Of a DNA stretch of 64,000 nucleotides, positions 11,763-25,456 are shown piece by piece. Where the stretch lies: NCBI RefSeq assembly GCF_032062135.1, contig NC_092859.1, forward strand, positions 88,541,593-88,605,592, written 5' to 3'. The notes beneath the pieces were generated by a model, which saw only the letters and a program-made list of their open reading frames with translations, was not told the DNA's origin and ran no database searches. How positions within the stretch are numbered: the first letter of the stretch is position 1; each line of letters starts with the position of its first letter. The translations under genes and the position numbers were made by a program. Source of the stretch: Pyxicephalus adspersus (lineage: Eukaryota; Chordata; Amphibia; Anura; Pyxicephalidae).

Positions 11763-14722
11763 ATACATAGTTTTGGTCATTCTGAGGGAGACTGTACAAT
11801 AAGATAGTAATGGGGTTAGTAAATTTTAGATTTAATAGTAAAAACAAAAATGTTAATAGACTTGTCTCAATCATTTGTGCCTGACATTTTCATGCAAATC
11901 CGTTAGCAATACATACTGAAGCATATGCCATGTGGATAATATAAAGGCATTTAATAAAAACTGGCTAAGCACAATAAGTATATTAATATTTACAAAGGCA
12001 TGCCTAAACCTCCATGTAGTTTCCAAGGGATGAGAGTTCATTACCATCCACACCTTATGTCACGACTGCAAAATCTCATGTGGCAAAATCATGTGACCCA
12101 GATGAAAGATGAATTAAGAAATAAGATCCAGCTTTAGCATTACGCAAATACGCCAACACTAGAAGCAGCAGAGGAAGGAGGTATATATGAGTGATGCTGC
12201 ATTTCAGGATAGATAGGCTTCATCCTGATTATCATAAGAAAGTACTTAGCAGGAGGAATAAGCATCAATGTGCTGACAGGAGACTTTTCTATGATTCTTT
12301 TAATAGAAGAAGGCAACAAAACACATGACTTATCCTACCCAAGTAGAGCCTAAATAAATAAACCCAGCTTTTACCAATGCAGGAAATAAATATATGCTTG
12401 TTACTGGCTTTCCGATGGTGAAAAGTTCATGGTTTAACATACAACTCGCAGACATGACAAAAGATGACAAAAAAGGGTAAAAACAAGTATATAATAAAAA
12501 AAGGGCACCTCTTATGATACATTGTGCTTTAACTTACTGCCATAAACCTATTTTAATGGCCTGCAGTTTAACAACAGAAACATGTTAATGATCATATCAG
12601 TAGAAAGGTAAGATTGCCGAGTGACTTTCATGGCTTTTGAGAAGAATTTGTGATGGTAGAGGCGTAGATAGAGTGAAGGCAACTCATCCTCTATCTCTCT
12701 GATTTGCTTGACAAAAAATACATTACATTTGTATGTTGATGTAGATGGAATTTTCCTGGAAACGTCATATAGTGGAGTGCCAAAAGCAAGAAAGAAAAAC
12801 CCATATTGATAATTACAATGCTGGAGAGGAAAATGATGACAATATATTATTATGGCAAACAAAAAAAGCCAGCATTGCAGATGTATAAAAAATGAACACA
12901 ACATACTGATGAAATGATCAGATATTCTTACATGTACCTCTCTGCTGCCAGCTTTTTGCTCAATGGGCCAAACATTATATATATTTATACAAAGGAGACA
13001 AAAGCTTTCTTAAAAGGCTAATGAGGATCAAAAGAAAAACAATTCTCTAGATAATGTGAAATTGCTCAAGGGACATCACTATACAGATGTAAAAAGGTAA
13101 TAAATCATGTTCAGTTCAGCTAAAAAATTCTACTAATGAACAGGCACCAAACATGCTGCCCATCTCAGACTTGAGTGCATTCTGGAAAGCCATGCAGACA
13201 CTGAAGTGGTTTGAAATAAGCATGCAGTTTGATGGAAAGATTTGATCCCATTTATTGCTCATTTTAATCCCAATTGGATAATTTACCAGCATGTAATGGG
13301 ATTTGTGTTTTGTCTTTGTCTATTATTGCAAGTATCAATAAAAAAAAGGGATGAAAACAATTCACTCGTCGGGTATACTTAAATGTTTAATCTCTCTGTA
13401 TGCCACCTGATGAAACACCAGGACAGCAGACAGCACAGTAAAATACTTCGGCATGAAATTCACACTTCTAGTGTTCCAGATGATAAAAAACAATTCCGTT
13501 TGACAAAACCTCCAAGTAGATGAAAGGAAACAAACACTGTAATAATCTGCTCACTACTCAAAAATGTCATGTCACACTATCAATGGGCTGCTGTCACTGA
13601 TATGTCAAAGACACATCAAGTTCCCCAAATATATGCATTTCACTGGCACAAGTGTAAAACGGTCATTTACTGAAATGAACAGGCAAGTACTGTCCTCAAA
13701 TACTGACACTGCTATTATTTAGAATATAAAAAACAGAAGAGACAACATCTCTAAGTATTTCAATTTATCTACAACACAAATACTAAAACAAACTGCAATT
13801 CATCAATGCAACAAAAACAAACACTGAGTCAATGACTGCTGTGTTTTGTGTTATGGATTGCATGTGTGTAACTGCTTATGTCTTTATGTCATTGTTTTGT
13901 AATTCTTGTAACATGTATCTTGTAATATGTATGTAATATTACTTAAATTTTCCTGAGGCTGTTAAATATACCACTGAAAGTATTTCAATTAAATATATTC
14001 ATGGCATTTTAACCATTCCAGAAATCTTTTAGATGACTTGAGATGTTATGGATTGAGGCTTCTGTGGTCCTATGACACTTTTTGGGTCTCAGTGACCATT
14101 CTCCTCCTCCATGCTTATAGTACAGAGAAGGTGTATTCTTACCCTAAAACTTGGAGTGTGTTACATACAGACTGAATTGAAAATAAATTAAAAAACAAAG
14201 GCTATAAAAAGAAAAAGAAGGCAGCCACCATCTAACAAATTGTAGGTGGCTAAGAAGCATTATATATAATTTTTTTTTGTTCTTTGGTTTAGATATGCTT
14301 TAAATATCATCTTTGTAATCTGAATGCTGATCAGCAGACCTTACCAAAAAACAAGTGAAAAATACACATCCACATGAGACAGCAGTTAGCATCAGTTCAT
14401 CCTTCCTAATATAAAAAAACACATGTCTGCTCAATAAAGAGAATATCTGCATACTTTTATGTATATACTTTTTAACCAAATTTAAATTTATTATCATTAA
14501 TGCCAGAATTCTATGAATCATGAAAGGTGGGTAGATGCCCTCCCACAGCTTATACTGTACAAACATCAAACTAAACATATCTAGTACATTTCATAGGGCA
14601 GAACAACTCTGAGGAAAGTATTACATCTCAAGTGGATGGTGGGAATTGTAGTATGACAGAAGGTAGAAATGTTATGTATAAACTACCCAAAGCACAGTGA
14701 TGTACAGCGAAAATATACCAAC

Positions 14723-14861
14723 CTGGCACAGAAGGAGAGAGCTCATTGTATCCTCCAAATGACGCATTTCTGACAAGCTTTCGTCCGTCAGGCCTTGGGG
14801 GGAAGGTGCCAGGTGAGACCCCAGCACATGACCTGCGCCTCAGGAGGCCTTCTTCTTTCAT
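14723..14861 (-). CDS. OSBPL8: OSBPL8 alternative first coding exon, ORP5-like N-terminus
   Basis: On the minus strand TGAGCC|ATG opens a frame, with an in-frame stop two codons upstream and a good start context (G at -3, A at +4). It encodes MKEEGLLRRRSCAGVSPGTF, then PPRPDGRKLVRNASFGGYNE and LSPSVP, and ends CCAG|GTTGGT in phase 1. Spliced to the exon at 7196 it would continue GFDRSKDE. Human ORP5, as I remember it, starts MKEEAFLRRRFSLCPP and has DPRKLTRN...DNELYPLSPG. The Arg-rich start, the RKL.RN motif, NEL.P..PG and the exon length all correspond. This looks like a second promoter giving ORP8 an N-terminus of the kind used by its paralogue. Transcript support is needed, but chance conservation is unlikely. 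Confidence 0.85.
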
Positions 14862-15014
14862 GGCTCAAGCGTGTGTTCAGGTGGTCTGTCGGTCTATGTG
14901 AATTCTGCTTAGAACAAGAATGGTGGAGCTATAGCCTTAAACCCATCACGCATCTCACACACACACAGCACAACGCACCTGCAATGTGTTTTCACCTATA
15001 TATGTAGTCCTGGC

Positions 15015-15022
15015 CCTTTATA
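15015..15022 (-). promoter_or_regulatory. TATA-like box for the alternative first exon
   Basis: TATAAAGG on the minus strand (within GATATAAAGGGCC), about 155 bp upstream of the ATG at 14861. Transcription would start near 14985-14995, giving a 5' UTR of about 130 nt. Position and orientation fit; function is inferred. Confidence 0.35.
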
Positions 15023-16616
15023 TCAAGTTATGCGGCTCCTTTCATCTACTGAAAAACATCTGAACTCAATGCCAAGCAGAGGCTATTCATATATTTGCCT
15101 AGATAATGATTTGAGAGCCACTAATTACCTTACAAGAATAAAATTTAAAATTACTGCAATCACAGAATTTACAATGATGTCTTTTCCATAAAGCACGTCA
15201 CACACAGCAAGAGGGCACAAAATCTGCTCTGTCTGCGTATGCCTCCTTATTCTAATACGTTTCTTTTTTTAAACATATCCAATTTGTGATTCATGTCCGG
15301 TGCTTGTCAGCACACAGAGATCCACAGTACTGAATATACTAATGAATTACGGCATCAGTCTTCTGTGACTGTAACTGGCTGGCAATGATCCTGGCCTGTT
15401 ATTGTCCTGCCATGTACCTGCACAATAAGCCCACTAAATGATTTAGACTTTATTTATTGGAACTTGCTTAACAGCAGTCAAACATAAAAGTATGAATAGC
15501 TTGGCAGGAAAAGAGCAGGGACACGTCACGAAGTCAACATTGCCGTCTACAGTGACATTTGAATATGTTTTTAATCTGCAAACAACGCTTCGGCTTAGGG
15601 GAACATAGAAAATTTTGAACATTTATTTTGTTTTTATGATTTTTAGGTCTCTCTAGATCCAGGGGCTTTGTAATGACACCTTGCTATAATAATATGTGTA
15701 TTATCAGAAATGTCTAACAACTACATATCATAGATCACATAGTAACAAAGCAGCTACTAAACTGGGGAGGGGAAATAACAAAGAAGACACAAAAGCTTCC
15801 TGGAATTTGTAGCAAGGGGAAACTTTAGCTTCTTGATTACATGTGATGCAGCAAATTACTTCAACGGACACTAAAAAGTCTCATTTAAAATGTACTTGTG
15901 ATAGAACTGAGCACAGTTAAAAGCTGTCAGTGCTTCCTTTTTTTATTTTTTTATCTATGCTCCATTGGGGAGATCTGTACTGTAGATGCAAAAGGCAATG
16001 AGATGACATATCTTTAAGGTGAAGGAAATCCCTCCTTAGAAATCATTCTATTAAGGGTCCTCGTTGGACATTTGTTCTAGTGGCTGCCAAAAAATGTGTC
16101 TTTTCGTGGGACTAAACAATGGACTTTTTTATTCAGAACTATCTTTATTTCAAAAAGGTAATAAATATATAGCAATCATATTTCAATGATGAAGTGAGGC
16201 CAGTAAAAGATGGCATTTGGTTGCATTGATTGGATCTTGTGTTAGATCCATTTTTGTACATAAAGAGTATGTACTATGTACAGCACTGTAATACTGAAAC
16301 AGCAGGGATATACAGAGTAGAAATAGCTTTTGAACTTTTTCAATATTTTAAACTGTTGAAAATCATCATTGTTGGCACAGAAAACAATTAAATCTGAGGA
16401 GATTAAATTATTTAATATGGTCATAATAATAATATCCCTCCTGGTATTTTAGGCAGTAATCTAGTGCATGAAAGGACATTTCCTTCTTAGGGATAGGTCT
16501 CCTTTATAGCTGACTTTTTTTTTTTAACCCAATTCCAAATTACAAGAACTTTACCTATGCCATGTTCTATAGATTTCTATGGGCTGTCCATATAATTATC
16601 ACAAGCACCCTTATGG

Positions 16617-17220
16617 CAGGGGTGTCAAACTCTGGCCCCCAAAGGAATCCTAAATATAAACTGCAGCTGGCCCGCCGCTGCATTGAAGTAGCACCGCTAC
16701 TACCAATCCGGGCATCACTCACACCTATTGACCAGCGGGATCTCTGCTTACGCGTGGCCCAATATTGGCCTGTTTTAAATAATGCCAGGAATTTTAGTAG
16801 CGGTGCTATTTCAATGAAGAGGGAGTTTCAACGGCGGACCACTCATAAGATTTAGCTCCGCATTGGCCAATGTCTGGCATTTCCAGCACTCCCCCCTCAG
16901 CTGTACTTTTCCTTGCAACTCCAAGGCATTGACTTGAATGGTTGGATTTTCATAGAAGAATATTGTTAATATTATTGTTAGCCTCTGCAAAAAGGTTACC
17001 ATTTTTAACTCGGAAGGCTACAAATAGGGGAAGAGGCATAAGATTTTTTTCCTAATTAAAATGAAAAAAGCCTGATCCAGATTGAATGTGAAGCAAAACC
17101 TCTTTGTTTCCATATGAAAAGGGTTTAAATCTAATGAGAAGGAAAAATTTCCTCAATTCTTTCAATAAATTTCAATGTTGGCCAGCAACTTTTATTTTTT
17201 ATTTGAGTTTGACACCCCTG
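16617..17220. mobile_element. hAT-type MITE with perfect 16-bp terminal inverted repeats
   Basis: The left end caggggtgtcaaactc (16617-16632) and right end gagtttgacacccctg (17205-17220) are exact inverted copies. The flanks are ccttatgg (16609-16616) and ccttctgg (17221-17228), an 8-bp target duplication with one mismatch. CAGGG ends plus an 8-bp duplication are diagnostic of hAT elements. There is no transposase inside. An internal inverted pair (agtagcaccgctact near 16687 and agtagcggtgctatttcaa near 16797) adds further foldback potential. It has about 604 bp and is probably mobilised by a Charlie-like source. Confidence 0.88.
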
Positions 17221-19312
17221 CCTTCTGGCATCATATGGAAGTCTATGACACACCCCAGCTGCCCTGCTTTAATACACTAATTTTGTTCAGAAAGAGTAGA
17301 TATAAAAAACAGGCCAATGTGCTGGACAGCTGGAGGCTGCAACGAAACCCCATCTATTTATATATTCTTTATTCTAAAAGGGCATTTTAATATTAAGGAG
17401 CGTACAGCAGTATTTTTACAATGATCTGGACTTTATGTATCTGGTACTTTGCTTCCAGAAAGCTGCATTTATCTTGAATAAAATCAATAACTCGCTATAT
17501 CACAAATGAAGTATGTCACCCAGGAGAAAAAATATATTGATTGTTTTTCTTTTTTTGGAGTAGGCTTAGAGGGAACTAGATGCTTTTAACAGAATCATTT
17601 GGACTGCTATCATCTCTCATTGCAGGCCACAACAATGTGTTGAGACAATTTATCTAAACTGCCCAGCCCTTTAAATGTGCAATATTCTAGGAAAATTGTT
17701 AATCAAACAACTCTTAGGAAAACACATCATTTTGCAAGAATGGCAATTAAACATCAGCTAGGATGTCATTGACATTTAATGACACCAAAGGCCTACCATA
17801 GAACAAAGTGATATGTCAGATGGACATGCAACAATGCCCTGGTGTACAAATTACAGCAATATATATGGGATTACTTTAATATGTGCATACCCTGACATCT
17901 AACTTCTCCTATTTAGTCACATTTGTTTTTGTTAAGCATACCATTGAAATGTTTTTGTTATGTATGCTGGTAAGTGCAAATATCTGTGGATCCTGCCAGT
18001 TGTAACTGTGTTGCAATCCTAATATTACACAGTCTCTATCTATTTCCTAGAATGACAGAACATCCCCATTTTATGGTATGGATGGGGGTATCAATATTCT
18101 TTTACAATGCATTGGAAATAAAAATGATGTACAAAGTGCAGTCAGTCAACCATTCAGATGTCACCTTTTATTAGCCTACCGATGCTGAGTGATGGAGGAC
18201 AGGTTACTATGGTTTACAGTACTCTTCCTAAATTAGCCAAATAATTTAATCTCAGATACATGAAGTGTTTTTTTTTTTTTTTGTTTGTTTGTTTCCATCA
18301 TGCCTATTTAGACTGGTGATCACCTCCCATTCCATCTGACTACTTTGAATAGTAATCACTCCTTTTAAAAAGAATTTGCATGATTTGACTACATGCCTAT
18401 TTGATCTGTACCGAGAACGAAATGTGAATGTGCAAACACTTTTGACAAGCAGTTCTATCTCTTAGTATTTATCCTAAATAAGCAAATCAATAGATTTTGA
18501 CTACTTTTTTCCTACCAGTAATACATTTATTTCTAATTTCTACCTGGAAAGAGTCACTTAAATGATTATAGCTACTTAGTTAGGTCCGGTATATAATGTT
18601 TATAGGGAAGGCTCGCGTGTTGTGGGGCTTCGGAATATACCAGGAGTTAACACTAACTGTGAAATCCCAGCTCATGGCAGACTGTGACCATTTCCCAGAA
18701 GCCCATTCTTTCCCTTGTGAGCAGCCAACATCCCCATCCCGTGCAATGACTTATCTGCTGCTAGAACCTCTGAACAGCTTCATGGTGCTGCTAGGATTTC
18801 TCTGCTGGGAAATTGTACACGAGGTGCAGAGTCTAGCACATTACAAGGTTAACCTCAACTACTCATGGGCCAAAAAAAAGATGACTGTCCCTGAAAAAGA
18901 CACAATGCTACAAGGAACTAATTGCTCTTTTACGTATGTCAAAAAATATAATACCAATTAATTGGTGTCCACATTTGTACATGGAGTACATACATGATAA
19001 AAATCCAAACTGAAATCCACTAAAGAAAGGAATGGAGCATTGTGCAACTGATAGCTAAATAGTGCTAGAGACGTGTCAAAAGCCTAGGCATCGTCTGATG
19101 AATACAGAGAAGTACTAGCTGTGGGGGAGAAACTGACAAACAACGGCCAGACAGCTGGCCACATTATACTGGGTAGTTGCCTAGTACATATTACAAAGAG
19201 GAAGATAATACTATTATTGATGAAATGACAATCTGCACTCTGTACATGCTCATTTCTCTTTACAATGCATTAAGAAATAAGCCTCAAGTTTTATGACAGT
19301 ACAACTTGTGCC

Positions 19313-19317
<5 letters not shown>

Positions 19318-19348
<31 letters not shown>
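19318..19348. repeat. (AT)n microsatellite
   Basis: About 15 uninterrupted AT units, followed by a short ACAC tract. Confidence 0.9.
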
Positions 19349-19350
<2 letters not shown>

Positions 19351-19738
19351 CACATACATATACACACACACAGATTGACTTTATATTACAACTGTCTTGT
19401 ACATCTCTGCACTGAAAGACTTCCCAAATCTGCTTCCTTTGTAATCAGAGAAACAACCTATCTATACGCATATTATACTGATTTGGATTATGAGAAAAGA
19501 CTTCTGTTCTTTGCAGAATGTGCCATGCACTGAGTAATCCTGAAAAAAACTTTTATCAGATGTGGGCATTTCAGCTGTCACAACACGTAGCTGAGAGTTC
19601 TGACAGCTCTGCTGCACTGTAGTGAATCTGTACCCTCTCTGCACATGGATAATGTTATCTGACCACTAACTAGTTCACTAAATACACAACATGCTGAGCA
19701 CCCCATCAATCTGGTGAAATCACTGCAGTCTGCACTCA

Positions 19739-19743
<5 letters not shown>

Positions 19744-19782
<39 letters not shown>
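19744..19782. repeat. (CA)n microsatellite
   Basis: About 19 uninterrupted CA units. Confidence 0.95.
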
Positions 19783-19784
<2 letters not shown>

Positions 19785-20837
19785 TTGCATGAATCAACAA
19801 GCTGCTTTGCTATATACTTGCCTTTTTGTAGTCAATGATTTTTTACTCAAGGGCACCAGAAATCCAAAAAGGAAAATGTGCTCATATTCCAAAAGCACAC
19901 ATTCCCGAGAAGAATTTCCCCTCCTCACCTTGTAATCCTAAAGCCTGGGCATGCTTCCACCGAGAACCATTACATGGAGAGAACTGCAAGCTCTGGTTCT
20001 TCAGTGATTATGCTGGAGAGACTACTCTTCAGGCACCCAGCTCCCTCCTCAGCTCCTCCTACACAAGATACGTGGACTTCTTTCCAGATCACATTTCCTT
20101 CCTAATGATATAGGCAGCACATACTGAGGTCGCAGCCTTGCCAGGATGTTAGCTTAGCTAGGTCAGGTGAAACAGTGAAAAGCTGCAGTACCAATCATTT
20201 ATATTTGAATGTATTTAAAGACAGGATAGTTTACAAGTTAGCATTCAACTGGAGGGCAGATTGCAAGGTCACAAGTTTATTATTTACTATACATATCCGT
20301 ATTGCAGTTCTCTTACTGCACATCTGCAAATACATACAACCCCTATAAGTTACTTTCCAGGATGTAGGTCAGAGAGGAAGTGTACTGGAAAATATATATC
20401 TTTGTAAGGGGCAGCCTTTTTAAAAACTTAGAATAAAGGCTTTATGTTTTTCTGGACAGTAAATCATACACAGAACACACCTCTGTGGGTATATTTTATC
20501 ATTTATAAACAAAAAGGTGTGGCGGTTGCAGGGAGAGTATTTTGGAAAGTGATAGAGGGTGTGTGTATTTATGTCCCAGATTTCTCTCCTCCGCACTGCC
20601 ATTATGAAAGTCCACTCCAGGAATAGGTGTAGGTGATCAGCCACCATAAAAAGACTTAGCTGGTCAGTCCACCCTGTCCTGCTCTGGGAACTTCAGGTTT
20701 GTGGTGGACTATGCAAAGTTATTTGCTGCTGTGTTGTTTTATTTGGGGACAAACGGTAAGTTTGCTCCCTTGTAGAGATGGTTTCTCAAATTTATGTTGT
20801 AGTTAGTCACCAATCCAGTGGCAAGGTTTTTGTTTAT

Positions 20838-21004
20838 CAGGGTTCTCCCCAGGCCCTTTTAGCTGGGCGCACCACCCGGCACTTTTCAGCACCCACCCGG
20901 CTGTTTTTGGGTGGTTACCAAAGAGTTAGGTAACAATACAGGGGCTGCCACCCACCTAAAATTTCTTCCCACCCGACTTAAAAAAATTTCTGGGTTGAGC
21001 ACTG
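20838..21004. mobile_element. Short CAG/CTG-ended non-autonomous DNA element
   Basis: Begins cagggttctccccaggcc and ends ttctgggttgagcactg, imperfect inverted termini. It is flanked on both sides by tttat (20833-20837 and 21005-21009), a 5-bp direct repeat. The interior is rich in CCACCCGGC and CCACCC motifs, unlike its AT-rich surroundings. No coding capacity. The exact superfamily is uncertain. Confidence 0.55.
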
Positions 21005-22125
21005 TTTATGTTTGTTTGTTTTGCTGTTCTCTTGTACATATTGTAAATAGCCTGTACAGCATGCTTGTTTTACACTGTGCCTGCCCTGGAAGGCCGGAAA
21101 CCTTTCCCCACATGCTACAAAGGATACTTATTTTTTTAGTACATTTAGAGGTGACTGGCTAAAATATATAGACTGGAAAAATTCAGGAACACTAACATGC
21201 ATAGTAGGTAGAGTACATAAAATGTCTGATGTTCTGTAAAGGTACAGAGAACTAGCACAGGCACACTGTGGCATCTGTCACAGACACCTTTCTCATGTTG
21301 CGGGTAGCCTGAAGTGCAGCTTCCTCTTTACTTTCTGGGAAAAGCTTAACGTCCTAGAGAGCAGATGTCAAGAAAGTATAATTTGTTTACACCAAATCTC
21401 AAGGGAGTAAACACTCTATTTGGCTTAATTGAGCTCGCAATGCACACTGTGAGAAGCTTTCTGTGAATACTAAAATTAGAATCAGCAATTCTAGTACAGA
21501 ATAAAAATTTGCACCCCTGCAGAACAGGAAATAATACTGGAGTGCAGCTTTAATCATTTGCTGACATCAGGAAATTTGTAGTAGCTATCATGTTACTTAA
21601 AATGTTGTTGAAGAACTGCAAAGAGTAGCAATATATTGCTGAACAGATGGAACAAATAGCTAAAACCAGCTATATGGCATTGTGCAGCCATGCGAGCAAC
21701 TAACCTTGGAAAAGCCCACAATGTATCAATAGTGTTCTACTAATTGCTACAAGAAATTATTGCATGCTACTGTGTGGCTGGTCTCCTACTACCTTCAGAG
21801 CCATATGTTCCATCATCTATGCAGTAATCATGCAGCATTATCCTTTAAAAATTGACTACTTTCTCTGGACTAGCCCTTAATAGAGTTGCTTTATTCCTCA
21901 CATCATTTTCCTTTTCCTTTGCTCCTCCAACACTCTTCAGTCTAGTACTGGGAACTGAAGAAAAAAACTGTACCTTTGGGTATGGAGGAGCATGTGACTG
22001 TACTGGGGTTATTAGGGTTATCACAAGTGCACAGTACACAATTCTAGCAACTCAAGAGTATATGTGTTATTAGAGGTCTGCATTAAGGTGAAAGCTTTCC
22101 ACTGCATTAGTGAAAAACCAGAAGT

Positions 22126-22171
22126 TCAATTAATTAATAGCTTTCAATTAATTAATAGCTCAATTAATAGC
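22126..22171. repeat. Short tandem repeat, unit about 20 bp
   Basis: Two and a half copies of a unit containing tcaattaattaatagct. The third copy is shortened to tcaattaatagct, and a further caattaatag occurs near 22236. Confidence 0.7.
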
Positions 22172-25100
22172 TCCACAAAAAGGTTATTGTCAAAGTACAT
22201 CTCTGCAATGGCAAAGCCCATATCCACTTTGAGATTCAATTAATAGTATCAGAAAGTAGTTACTGGCAAAGTATGCTTTCTGGGTAGATTAATCACATTT
22301 ATTAGAATGGACCCCTGCATTTTATCCTGATGTCATATTTATCATTATATAGTGACTTTTTTTATATCATTACTAGGCAAGGTTTAGGTGGGGCATTTTG
22401 GAGAGGCTTTATTAAGAAAATGTCAAAGAATTAAGCCCCAAATCTAGCACAAATCCAGCAGCCCTTATCTTGGCAAAGTGTTTGCTAACAAATAAGTATT
22501 CTAGGCATTTGTGACCCTTGACAATTTTGCAAACATCTAAGTTCGGTTTACAACTATGTTTGGGACAGATTTTAAACAAAACATGTATGACCACTCCTGT
22601 ATTCCTCTTCCTGCTACATGATGAATGCCTATCTATGTATGTTTTAAGAGGCGCTTCAGATAACAGAAAAAACAATGTCACCCAGTCACACATCAAAAAA
22701 CTAAAAGTCATATAAATGAGATTTCAATATCCTGATTATTACTTGAGATTTGGTTTTAATTTATAGCACACAAAATAAAACATACAAAATCAAACCAATC
22801 CTAACAAAAATATAAATACCAGTTCATTAGAAAAAATAGAAATCTATCATGCATTCCACTCCAGTACCATCATTTGATGTGAAATACTCAATCTCTGCAT
22901 CATGGCAGATCAATATGAATGTGGGCCATCTATGCTAGCTCACCCATGTAGTTCAGTACTGAAATCATGCCTACTGATTTCCTATACTTTATCAGTTCAA
23001 CACAATACAAATACATGAATAACCATGTATATTATACATGGTCAAAGTGACCAATACGTGGTAAATATGCAACACAGGAACAAAAAGCTATTTACTGTGA
23101 CTTGTCTCTTGTTACTTGGCCTTTTTTTTATTTATTTCTTGTAATACAGAAATTATTACAGCTATTTTATAATCCTGTCAAATATTAAATGTGTTTCACA
23201 TGCCTAACTGTTTCCATGGCTACCATAATGAAAAGCGGAGGCAGAACTTGGGAAAAATGTAAGAGTTCTTACATAAACTGCCTATGTTAATTCACCGAAC
23301 ACCCTCTCAGAATAACACCTTACAGTCTAAATAAGCTGATTAGAGCCTGTGTTTTTCTGAATAATATACATGCTGCACTCCCAAAAACAAGTTTAAGCCA
23401 TTTCTTTATGAAAGTACTGATCAATATTGTGTGATAATTCCTAAAGACATACCTTATAAAGTGTACCACTGCAACACTGAACAACACTGTGAAGAATGGG
23501 AAATTTCTGCATCCATATATCATTATCCGGAGTACACAATTATTTGTTTTGCATGATATTAGAACTCCAACAAACTGTACTGTTAAAAAATTCTGGTAAC
23601 CCAGCACAATATTGTGGTGTTGGAAAGAAATATGAAGGCTGAATATCATGAACACTTGTTGTCTAGCTGCCCTGTTGATGTTTTTGCCTTAAAGGTCCAA
23701 AACCCAGAAAATTGAGGCAGACAAGGATTCCAGCCTTACTTGGCATATACAAGTTTCTGACCAGTGACTTAGTAATAAACTGGACTTGAACTCAAAAAGT
23801 GAAGACCTGCTAAGGCGTAAGTCTCTAGTTTTTATAACTTACACAATATGTTAAACCATTCAAAATATAGAGTGTCTGTGTAACATATTGTATGTGCCAA
23901 GGTCACATTTATGCTTCTGTGCATTTCCTTATACCCCCTGAATTGCATATCCACTCACTAGCCACCCCCGTGTATTTGCTCATTTTATTATTGCTTTGTT
24001 AATGTGAATAATCACCTTTTGAATTAAGAATCATATTTAAAAAGTGAAGATCTGCTATGGTGATATGAAAAGTAAATTTGCTGTTCTACACAGTATCCTA
24101 AAAATGTATTTTTTGTGTGGTATATGATTAAGCCTAGTAATTCATTTCCATGCAGAGATAAAGTAGAAAAAGCATGATAGCCAACTAGTACTGGTTACAA
24201 ATCCTTTGTCTTCTGCTGCATTTCTTTGGGCACAGAGTTCCTCTATAAAGCTGGGTGTCTAACATAACAAGTACAAAATAACTGCAAAAAGAAATAAAAA
24301 GTAATGACCGCTCCTTAATTTCTTATTAGTAATGGTTTGCTTAAAATAGAGTTTAGTTTTTGATGGGTGTAAAAAGAATCTAATGATTCAACCTACAACA
24401 TGGGTATGATAAATAAAAAAAACCCGTTTTTTACCTGTCATGAAATCATATCCAATACCTGTGGAAATGGTGATCTGGTTAGTTGGAGTTTTTTTTATCT
24501 ATCATCTGTCAAACAATTGCAGAGAACAATCTTTCCAGCAATTTTTGTAGGTGGCAACCTTAATATTGCAGTGATGACAGTTATTTCAGTTTGTCATTTG
24601 TCATTTCTCTTTCTTACAAACATGGGTGTGTAGGTGAATAGGCTTGCATAAAAAACGAATATTGTTGCTGTTTTGGCAGCTTTCATGAAATACAGGGCAA
24701 AGGGCCAAGCACCCATAAAAGAACAATCCTTATTTAAAGCCTGTAGATACCTTTAGATAAGTGACAATATTTGTAAACTATAAAACAATTCTTTAACAAA
24801 TTAATAAATGCACAAGCTGCAAATTGAAAGTTGCATTGTCTCACCACACTTCCAACTAAGTAAAAACCTCTGTAGCAAATCCAAAATGTATTGCATTGTT
24901 ATGCAATAATTACATCGTATTGACACGTGACATGTGTGCACTTTTCCATTTTTCCTTACTAGTTAGTCTAGTATTTGTATTTACATGCAGAGAGCAAGAG
25001 AGCAAGTATGTAGAAAACATTGGAGCTTGAAGAAATCCTAATGATCCTGATACAACCATTCAAAAACAGCAAGAGAAAAGGTTATATACTAACTATAATA

Positions 25101-25257
25101 GACCTAACAGCATCACATGAATGGTCAGAAAAAAATTAACATATCAAACACTACTGGGTCAGTTTTAGGCCCCTTGTGAATTACATTTTGTACAAGAATA
25201 ATACTAAGCATAACACCTGAAGCTTTAAAGGATAGCTTTATATTCAAAGTACTATTA

Positions 25258-25456
25258 CCCTGTTTCCCAACTCCCTTTACCTAACGATAGCGATAGCGAA
25301 AACAAGGACCTTCCACTTCCTGTTACCCATACGGGGATACCTTGGGTAACATTGATCAAACCTAGTTACCCCTTTTTGTGAATAAATTCATGGGTATACA
25401 CTATCCCCCTTTTTTCCTTGCTCTCGCTACTTTTTCTCTCGTTGTAGGGTACAGGC
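25258..25456. repeat. Imperfect foldback, about 200 bp
   Basis: The left arm (cctaacgatagcgatagcga, then aaacaagg) pairs imperfectly with the reverse complement of the right arm ccttgctctcgctac...gttgtagggtacagg. This is consistent with an old non-autonomous element. No target duplication was identified. Confidence 0.4.

Larger units (their letters stand above)
7267..14722 (-). other. Large OSBPL8 intron, 3' part
   Basis: Contains a 20-base A run (7641-7660), a degraded MITE copy (8482-8575) and a SINE fragment (11583-11762). I recognise no gene or RNA in the rest. Open frames here are short and out of context. Confidence 0.7.

Noticed and set aside
18596..18961. 121-codon plus-strand frame
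   Set aside because: No recognisable domain, no homologous neighbour, antisense to the gene and within a large intron; length is within chance for 64 kb.
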